64,000 nucleotides of DNA, taken from Maribacter zhoushanensis. Its GTDB lineage: Bacteria; Bacteroidota; Bacteroidia; Flavobacteriales; Flavobacteriaceae. The DNA is taken from the NCBI RefSeq assembly GCF_029350975.1, contig NZ_JARKMR010000002.1:1-64000 (forward strand), read 5' to 3'. Below the pieces are notes generated by a model, which saw only the letters and a program-made list of their open reading frames with translations, was not told the DNA's origin and made no database searches. The position numbers and the translations under genes were made by a program. Below are positions 58,260 to 64,000 of the stretch, piece after piece; position 1 is the first letter of the stretch, and every line of letters begins with the position of its first letter.

Positions 58260-59426
58260 CTAGTTCTTCTTTTTGGACATTAGATAATACACACCCAACA
58301 ACGGTCCTATGGCTAAAGGGATAAATAAAAGAGATATAGGGATGATCGATTGAAGTGATCCTAGAAGCTGTATACTGATAATTGTAATGGCAAAACCAAT
58401 ACTATTTACCAGGGTAAGAGCGGTGCCTTTTAATTCTGGAACTACTGCAGATGCAACTAGGTTTGAGAATTGGGGCGAGTCTGCCGTAACCGCAATACCC
58501 CATAAGCACCAACCTACTAAGAACCAATAGACGGGAAGTGAAAATAACAATGGTGAAATCAAGCATAGAAAGCCAGATGCTATCAAGGCGATTAAAGCAA
58601 CTTTCTTGCTGCCTATACGTTGAGAGATTATACCACCAAAAGCGCAAGACAATCCACCGAGTGCAATTACGATTCCTGACCATAGCGATACGGAAATATC
58701 ACTACCAGATTCCATGGCAAACCATTGAATGGCAACAGGTGTAAATGCCCAAAATGCATAAAGTTCCCACATATGTCCAAAATATCCGAATGCTGCTTTT
58801 TTAAATTTAAAATTTTTAAAAAGTCTTGGTCCGGCATCTAGTTTCAATGTAGAACTTGCTACTCTATACGGACCATTTGGTACCAGTAAGAACAATAATA
58901 ATCCTCCTAAAGCGGTAATACCTGATGTCAGTTGTATAACACTATCTGGATGATTGGCTATGGGGCTACCTTTAATTAAGAACGGAAAAGCAGTACCAAG
59001 AACTAAAGCTCCTACCAAATACCCTAATGCTTTGCCTAAACCTTTTTCATAATAATCTGCGGCTATTTTCATGCCTACAGGATAGATGCCGGCTAAAAAG
59101 AAACCTGTGCTAAATCTGGCTAATAACAATCCGGTCACGTTTAATTGCGGATAGATTAATGACAAATTTGAAACGGAAGCTAAAAAAGCGCAAACCATAA
59201 AAACTTTAGAAGGTGAAAACCTGTCGGCAATCATTAGTATACCAAAAATTAACGTTCCGATTATGAATCCAAATTGAACGGATGAAATAACGTAGCTAAC
59301 AATGTCTGCACCAAAATCTAATTTTTTAGTCAGTGATTCTATAATGGCATTACCTGCAAACCAAGTAGAGGTACTGGCAAATTGAGATAGAATGATGATG
59401 GGGAGAATATGTAGTTTTTGTTTCAA
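58260..59426 (-). CDS. MFS transporter
   Basis: A 388-residue major-facilitator protein with twelve helices. The loop after helix 2 has ILMIADRFSPSKV, a variant of the G-x-x-x-D-R-x-G-R-K motif, and SQRIGSKKVAL occupies the matching place in the second half. Substrate is unknown. It follows the trehalose synthase gene on the same strand but is separated from it by a hairpin. Confidence 0.88.
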   Translation of the reverse strand: MKQKLHILPIIILSQFASTSTWFAGNAIIESLTKKLDFGADIVSYVISSVQFGFIIGTLIFGILMIADRFSPSKVFMVCAFLASVSNLSLIYPQLNVTGLLLARFSTGFFLAGIYPVGMKIAADYYEKGLGKALGYLVGALVLGTAFPFLIKGSPIANHPDSVIQLTSGITALGGLLLFLLVPNGPYRVASSTLKLDAGPRLFKNFKFKKAAFGYFGHMWELYAFWAFTPVAIQWFAMESGSDISVSLWSGIVIALGGLSCAFGGIISQRIGSKKVALIALIASGFLCLISPLLFSLPVYWFLVGWCLWGIAVTADSPQFSNLVASAVVPELKGTALTLVNSIGFAITIISIQLLGSLQSIIPISLLFIPLAIGPLLGVYYLMSKKKN

Positions 59427-59443
59427 TAGATTAATAGTAATTA

Positions 59444-59475
59444 CCAGAATCTAATTATCTAAAATTAGATTCTGG
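59444..59475 (-). terminator. hairpin after the trehalose gene
   Basis: CCAGAATCTAATT (59444-59456) and AATTAGATTCTGG (59463-59475) form a perfect 13-base stem between the trehalose synthase stop and the MFS start. The following minus-strand sequence is only weakly T-rich. Confidence 0.65.
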
Positions 59476-59484
59476 TTAGTTAAC

Positions 59485-61698
59485 CTATTTTTTGTCGGCA
59501 AATTTCTTCAAAATTGCACGCACATTTTTTGTGTTATCAACAAAATATCTTGCTTGTGTTTTTTGGCGACCTACTTTAACGGTAATAGAATCTTCTGGAA
59601 GCTCTTGAAACATAAATTCATCTGTCCAGTCATCACCGATTGCGAAAACAAAATCATATTCATGCTCCGTATATACGCGCATAGAGGCTCTACCTTTATT
59701 TACGTTGCTACTTTTTATTTCCATTACTTTATTACCGTTTAAAACACTTAGGTCGTCATTGGCAATAAGGCTGGTAAGTACAGTATTCAGCTCAACCGAC
59801 CGTTTTTGACCAAAATCTGGATCTGTTTTTCTGTAATGCCAAGCTAGAGAATAGTTTTTCTCTTCAATAAAACTACCGGGAGTACGATCAACAAAAGATT
59901 CTAACACTGGTAGAATTTTCTCCATCCAGTCTTTCTTTACGGTTTCTAACATCCTAAATTCCTCACCACCTTGTGAGATCCATACGCCATGCTCAACGAT
60001 CATGTTGTATTTTTTAGGTAAGAACCATTTAGTGAATGTTTCTTTATCACGCCCACTAATAAGATACATATCCGTATTTGGTTGAGATGAAATTTCATCT
60101 AATAACTTGTATAGTTCCTCATCTGGCGATGCTTTTTGTGGATCAGGATGAAAACCTGCCAAGGTGCCGTCATAATCTAAGAAGACTAATCTACGTTTGG
60201 CATTACTATACTTATCCATCACGGTATTCATGATGTCTTCGGATAATTTCCTTGATTTATAGGTTTGATCTTTTTCCTTTTGACCTACTAATGAATTCAT
60301 GAAATCATTGGCCCATCTTTCAACGTTGTAACGCTCTAACCTTTTTTGTAATGAAGTGTTTCTAGAAATCTGTTCCTCTTTTGGCATGTTGATAGCCTCG
60401 TAGAGCGAATCTGCTATCTGTTCAAAGTTGTTTGGGTTAATTAGTAATGATTCGTTCATTTCATTGGCAGAGCCAGCCATTTCACTTAAAATAAGTACTC
60501 CCGTTTTGTCTGTTCTAGTAGCAATATATTCTTTGGCAACTAAATTCATACCATCTCTAATAGGTGTTAACCACGCAATATCAGAAGACGTGTATAGATC
60601 AATTAGATTTTCAAAAGGCATGGATCTGTAGAAATACCAAATTGGTGTCCAGCTAACCGTTGAAAGCTCTCCGTTAATACGTCCTACCAACTCGTCAACC
60701 TCACGTTTTAGTAATTGGTATTGTGGAACGTTGGAACGCGAAGGCACGGCGAGGATAATCAATCTTACTTTCTCTTTGTATTGAGGGTATTTGTTCAAGA
60801 AATACTCAAAGGCATTCAAACGTTTGGCAATACCTTTGGTGTAATCTAAACGGTCTATAGATAAAAAGAACTTGGCATCTGGTGCTGATTTCTTATGGGT
60901 ATCCAATCTTTTTTGTAGTTCAGATTTTTCATCTTCGCTACGTTGCGAATGTTCTTTGGCAGCTTCGCTAAATTTTTTATAATCAATCCCCATGGGGAAA
61001 GAGTCTACTTTAATTACCCTGTCGTCTAGGTAAATGTCATTAAAACTTACCTCTAAGCCCAAAAGCCTACGTACAGAGCTTAAGAAGTGACGCTCATAGT
61101 CATAGGTATGAAAACCAATTAAATCAGAACCTAACAAACCTTGTAGCACCTCTTTTCGCCAAGGTAGTGTTCTGAATATTTCATAAGAAGGAAAAGGAAT
61201 ATGTAAAAAGAACCCAATAGAAATATCCGGTCTTTCTGCGCGTACCATTTGTGGTACTAACATCAACTGGTAGTCATGAATCCAAATTGTATCTTCATTA
61301 TCTGCTTTTGCGAGAATAGCATCTGCAAATTTTTGATTTACCGCTTTATAAATTTCCCAACTTTCCAGTTCAAACTCAGAGTATTCTAAAAAGTAATGAA
61401 ATAGAGGCCATACGGTTCTATTACTGAATCCGTAATAAAAACCATCGACCTCTTTTTCTGTAAGGTTAACCTTTGAAGATCCGTGCTTTGCAAGTGCGCT
61501 ATCAATTTTGGGTACTAATTCTTCAGGTATTTCTTCATCGGTTAATCCACTCCAACCAATCCACAAGCTATCACCACCAGAGTGTACAGATTTCATTCCA
61601 GTAGCCAATCCGCCTACACTTGGTACTGCAGTAATGTCTCCATTGCTAATTTGTAATTGTACAGGTAGTCTATTTGAGATAATGATAGTTTTCGCCAT
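59485..61698 (-). CDS. otsAB: fused trehalose-6-phosphate synthase/phosphatase
   Basis: A 737-residue two-domain enzyme. The first 470 residues are a GT20 synthase with SVGGLATGM, WIHDYQLMLVP, FFLHIPFPSYEIFRTLPWR, DRLDYTKGI and RDGMNLVAKEY at the UDP-glucose and glucose-6-phosphate sites. From about 500 a HAD-type phosphatase follows: FLDYDGTLAGF (nucleophilic Asp), YLISGRDKETF and IGDDWTDEFMF. Together they make trehalose in two steps, for osmotic and stress protection. The fused form is common in Bacteroidota and eukaryotes, whereas E. coli has separate genes. The divergent GH15 gene starts 103 bases away. Confidence 0.95.
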   Translation of the reverse strand: MAKTIIISNRLPVQLQISNGDITAVPSVGGLATGMKSVHSGGDSLWIGWSGLTDEEIPEELVPKIDSALAKHGSSKVNLTEKEVDGFYYGFSNRTVWPLFHYFLEYSEFELESWEIYKAVNQKFADAILAKADNEDTIWIHDYQLMLVPQMVRAERPDISIGFFLHIPFPSYEIFRTLPWRKEVLQGLLGSDLIGFHTYDYERHFLSSVRRLLGLEVSFNDIYLDDRVIKVDSFPMGIDYKKFSEAAKEHSQRSEDEKSELQKRLDTHKKSAPDAKFFLSIDRLDYTKGIAKRLNAFEYFLNKYPQYKEKVRLIILAVPSRSNVPQYQLLKREVDELVGRINGELSTVSWTPIWYFYRSMPFENLIDLYTSSDIAWLTPIRDGMNLVAKEYIATRTDKTGVLILSEMAGSANEMNESLLINPNNFEQIADSLYEAINMPKEEQISRNTSLQKRLERYNVERWANDFMNSLVGQKEKDQTYKSRKLSEDIMNTVMDKYSNAKRRLVFLDYDGTLAGFHPDPQKASPDEELYKLLDEISSQPNTDMYLISGRDKETFTKWFLPKKYNMIVEHGVWISQGGEEFRMLETVKKDWMEKILPVLESFVDRTPGSFIEEKNYSLAWHYRKTDPDFGQKRSVELNTVLTSLIANDDLSVLNGNKVMEIKSSNVNKGRASMRVYTEHEYDFVFAIGDDWTDEFMFQELPEDSITVKVGRQKTQARYFVDNTKNVRAILKKFADKK

Positions 61699-61801
61699 AA
61701 AAGAGGTTTTTTTGCTACTTTTTGTTAATTATTTCTCTAAATTTCGGGAAAAAGGAGGGCAATACCAATTGAAACCTCATATGAATCAAGATTTTTATTG
61801 A

Positions 61802-63604
61802 ATGGATAATTTAGACTACGGAATAATAGGGAATTGTAGAAGTGCAGCATTAATTTCAAAGACAGGAAGTATAGACTGGTGTTGTTTGCCAGAATTTGAT
61901 AGTCCGTCAGTATTTGCCAAATTATTAGATGAAAATATTGGTGGTAGTTTTGAGATTAACGTAGATGACAGTTATGAAATCTCACAGAAATACGAACAGT
62001 ATACAAATATATTAATCACTACTTTCAAGTCTGGCAATGATCATTTTGAGATTCATGATTTTATGCCTAGATATCGTAAAGAAGAGAAGAAGTATCATTC
62101 TCCACCAGAATTGGTACGTTATTTTAAGCATATATCGGGTAAACCCAGCTTTTCAGTATTATATGACCCAAAGTTAGAGTATGCAATGGGTACAACAGAA
62201 ACCTTTATTAAAAAGGATTTTATTGCGAGTCTTACCCACGATGTAAAATTTGACACCGTTTTTTTATATACATCTTTTGATAAAAACGCCGTTGTAGAAA
62301 GTACTACCATTACGCTTACGGAAGATGAGTTCATGATGATGGGTTATAATGAGAAATTGTTATTGCCAACAACAGATAGAGCTTATTTAGATTTGCAGAA
62401 CACAAAAGTATATTGGTTGAATTGGGTAGACTTAACGCCTACATATAAAAAGTTCAACGAAGAAATTACCAGAAGTGCATTGACCTTAAAACTTTTAAGT
62501 TATGATAAAACGGGTGCCGTACTAGCAGCAGCAACTACATCATTACCAGAGACTATTGGTGAAGTACGTAATTGGGATTATCGTTTCTGTTGGATTCGTG
62601 ATGCCTCTATGGTAATTAAAGTAGTATCAGAACTAGGGCACAAGAATGTAGCAAGACGTTATTTACAATTCATCATAGATTTAATTCCTGATAAGGCAGA
62701 GAAGCTACAAATCATGTACGGAATTAATAAGGAGAAAAAGTTAACGGAAGAAACACTAGAACATTTAGCAGGTTATAAAGGTTCAAAACCTGTACGTATA
62801 GGTAATGCGGCATATCACCAAAAACAGAATGATATTTATGGTATTCTGATGGATGTGATATACGAGCAGATGGTGAAATTCAGCATTGATATAGAAAATG
62901 GTGAGGATTTATGGGCGATAACGAAAGGAATCGTGTGGATTGTTAGCAATAATTGGAAAGATGCCGATAAGGGTATTTGGGAGTTTAGAGCAGAAGATAG
63001 GCATTTTACTTTCTCAAAGGTGTTATGTTGGACAGCCTTAGATCGTGCTATTAAGGTAGCAGAGATGTTAGGTAAAAAGCATAAAATTGAAAAATGGGAA
63101 CCTATTAGAGCTGAAATCTGGAAAGATATTTATGATAATGCATGGAATGATGAAGTAGGTGCGTACACGCAATCTTACGGTTCTAAAGAGCTAGATGCCT
63201 CTGTGTTATTGATGGAATCTTATGGTTGTGTGAATGCAAAAGATGAACGCTACATAAAAACAGTTAACGCCATAGGAGAGGAGCTAAGCAATGACGGATT
63301 GCTATATCGATATAAGAATGAAGATGATTTTGGTTTACCATCATCGTCGTTTACAGTATGTACATTCTGGTACATTAATAGCCTGTTCAAAATTGGAGAA
63401 CGCAAGAAAGCATTAGAGCATTTTGAAAGATTACTGAGTTATAGTAATCATTTAGGTCTCTTTAGTGAAGATATTGATTTTAAGACTAAAAGATTATTAG
63501 GAAACTTCCCTCAAGCGTATTCACATTTAGCACTGATAGAATGTGCTATAAACTTCTCTAAAAAAGAAAGTGAAGATGAAATGATGGAATCTCTAAGAGA
63601 ATAA
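61802..63604 (+). CDS. glycoside hydrolase family 15 protein
   Basis: A 600-residue cytoplasmic enzyme with an N-terminal beta-sandwich (about 1-230, IGNCRSAALISKTGSIDWCC, DSPSVFAKLLDE) and an (alpha/alpha)6-barrel from about 245 with SLPETIGEVRNWDYRFCWIRDASM, WEFRAEDRHFTFSKVLCW and the late GLFSEDIDFKTKRLLGNFPQAYSHLAL. GH15 includes glucoamylases and bacterial trehalases. Being divergent from the trehalose synthase gene, a trehalase or a similar trehalose-linked role is the most likely, though not proven. It ends one base before the convergent decarboxylase. Confidence 0.92.
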   Translation: MDNLDYGIIGNCRSAALISKTGSIDWCCLPEFDSPSVFAKLLDENIGGSFEINVDDSYEISQKYEQYTNILITTFKSGNDHFEIHDFMPRYRKEEKKYHSPPELVRYFKHISGKPSFSVLYDPKLEYAMGTTETFIKKDFIASLTHDVKFDTVFLYTSFDKNAVVESTTITLTEDEFMMMGYNEKLLLPTTDRAYLDLQNTKVYWLNWVDLTPTYKKFNEEITRSALTLKLLSYDKTGAVLAAATTSLPETIGEVRNWDYRFCWIRDASMVIKVVSELGHKNVARRYLQFIIDLIPDKAEKLQIMYGINKEKKLTEETLEHLAGYKGSKPVRIGNAAYHQKQNDIYGILMDVIYEQMVKFSIDIENGEDLWAITKGIVWIVSNNWKDADKGIWEFRAEDRHFTFSKVLCWTALDRAIKVAEMLGKKHKIEKWEPIRAEIWKDIYDNAWNDEVGAYTQSYGSKELDASVLLMESYGCVNAKDERYIKTVNAIGEELSNDGLLYRYKNEDDFGLPSSSFTVCTFWYINSLFKIGERKKALEHFERLLSYSNHLGLFSEDIDFKTKRLLGNFPQAYSHLALIECAINFSKKESEDEMMESLRE

Positions 63605-64000
63605 TCAGCCAGTAACATAAGCCTTAATTTTAGCAATTAGGGCTTTAAAATGTTGCTCGGTCGTAAACGGATTCATAACGGTAATACGCAAATAATGTTT
63701 TCCTTTCAACTTCGTTTGTACAATATAAAATTCGCCATCTTCTAAAAGAAATTGGCGAATTTTTTCATTTAAGGCATTTAGACTTTCTGTATCTGAATCT
63801 GGCGTGCAGTATCTAAAACATACAATATTGGACATTGGTTGTAGTGCCAATTCAAAATTTAATTCTTGCTCAATCAAATTTGCAAATAGCGCACCCATAT
63901 CATAAAGTTGGGTGACATTGGCATCAAAAACTTCTTCACCGTAAAATTTTAAAAGCGTAAACCAGTGAATACTCATCATGTTTTTGGTACACTCAAATGT
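63605..64000 (-). CDS. PLP-dependent group II decarboxylase, C-terminal part
   Basis: The frame continues to the window edge (TFECTKN before MMSIHWF), so this is the last 131 residues of a larger protein cut by the window. Its pattern, TKNMMSIHWFTLLKFYGEEVFD, ELALQPMSNIVCFRY, IVQTKLKGKHYLRITVMNPFT, is that of the C-terminal domain of pyridoxal-dependent decarboxylases such as glutamate, aspartate or 2,4-diaminobutyrate decarboxylase. The PLP-binding lysine is outside the window and the substrate cannot be told. Confidence 0.8.
   Translation of the reverse strand, partial: TFECTKNMMSIHWFTLLKFYGEEVFDANVTQLYDMGALFANLIEQELNFELALQPMSNIVCFRYCTPDSDTESLNALNEKIRQFLLEDGEFYIVQTKLKGKHYLRITVMNPFTTEQHFKALIAKIKAYVTG

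Noticed and set aside
1-64000. tRNA, rRNA, insertion sequences, integrase genes
   Set aside because: I looked for cloverleaf-like tRNA sequences, transposase and tyrosine recombinase motifs among the reading frames and saw none.

Overview
The window reads as chromosome of a marine-type member of the Flavobacteriaceae (Bacteroidota), perhaps close to Maribacter or Zobellia. The placement rests on AT-rich DNA, A-rich leaders without Shine-Dalgarno motifs, lipoproteins with short lipoboxes, TAnnTTTG-type promoter elements, and families typical of that group: 2TM-domain proteins, the LETM1-related biofilm protein, DUF6090-like, DUF2490 and DUF4331 proteins, and large secreted peptidases. I saw no rRNA, tRNA, CRISPR array, insertion sequence or prophage.

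Layout. 1-3151: minus-strand genes (membrane protein; WYL regulator, epoxide-hydrolase-like enzyme, YdeI-like protein) inside a cassette-like unit. 3210-7503: a LytS/LytTR two-component system in which the kinase carries a C-terminal 2TM domain and is followed by four small 2TM proteins and the regulator. Matching 21-bp-phased direct repeats precede both the kinase and the 2TM genes. 7528-12180: LETM1-related protein, then a DUF4331/Cys-rich lipoprotein/TPR lipoprotein group. 12177-20335: MMPL exporter, DUF547 protein, TIGR04283-type glycosyltransferase with a VOC protein, an ECF sigma/anti-sigma pair, Cu,Zn-SOD and YceI lipoproteins. 20364-30990: secreted enzymes (S9 peptidase, BNR/VPS10-like protein, tricorn-like S41 peptidase), a TPMT-type methyltransferase and a repeat-rich intergenic stretch. 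31015-35905: an array of six small gene units, each separated from the next by an attC-like palindrome. 36174-48811: CstA-type transporter, small membrane proteins, Dps, fatty-acid hydroxylase, epoxide hydrolase, OmpA lipoprotein, two amidohydrolases and a second YdeI paralogue. 48938-58136: a ThuA/sugar-dehydrogenase/PKD/cytochrome c fusion, YkgJ and DUF2914 proteins, M1 and M28 peptidases. 58260-64000: MFS transporter, fused trehalose-6-phosphate synthase/phosphatase, divergent GH15 enzyme, and the end of a PLP decarboxylase.

The strongest candidate for an undescribed system is the cassette array. Five separate units (four at 31064-34349, one at 609-3151 on the other strand) begin with GTT plus 5-7 bases that are exactly complementary to the bases opening the palindrome at that same unit's end. 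This is the signature of integron cassettes, yet the sequences beyond GTT/AAC do not fit the classical R-box consensus and no integrase gene lies in the window. The second candidate is the 2TM-LytTR system with its predicted self-controlled regulon.
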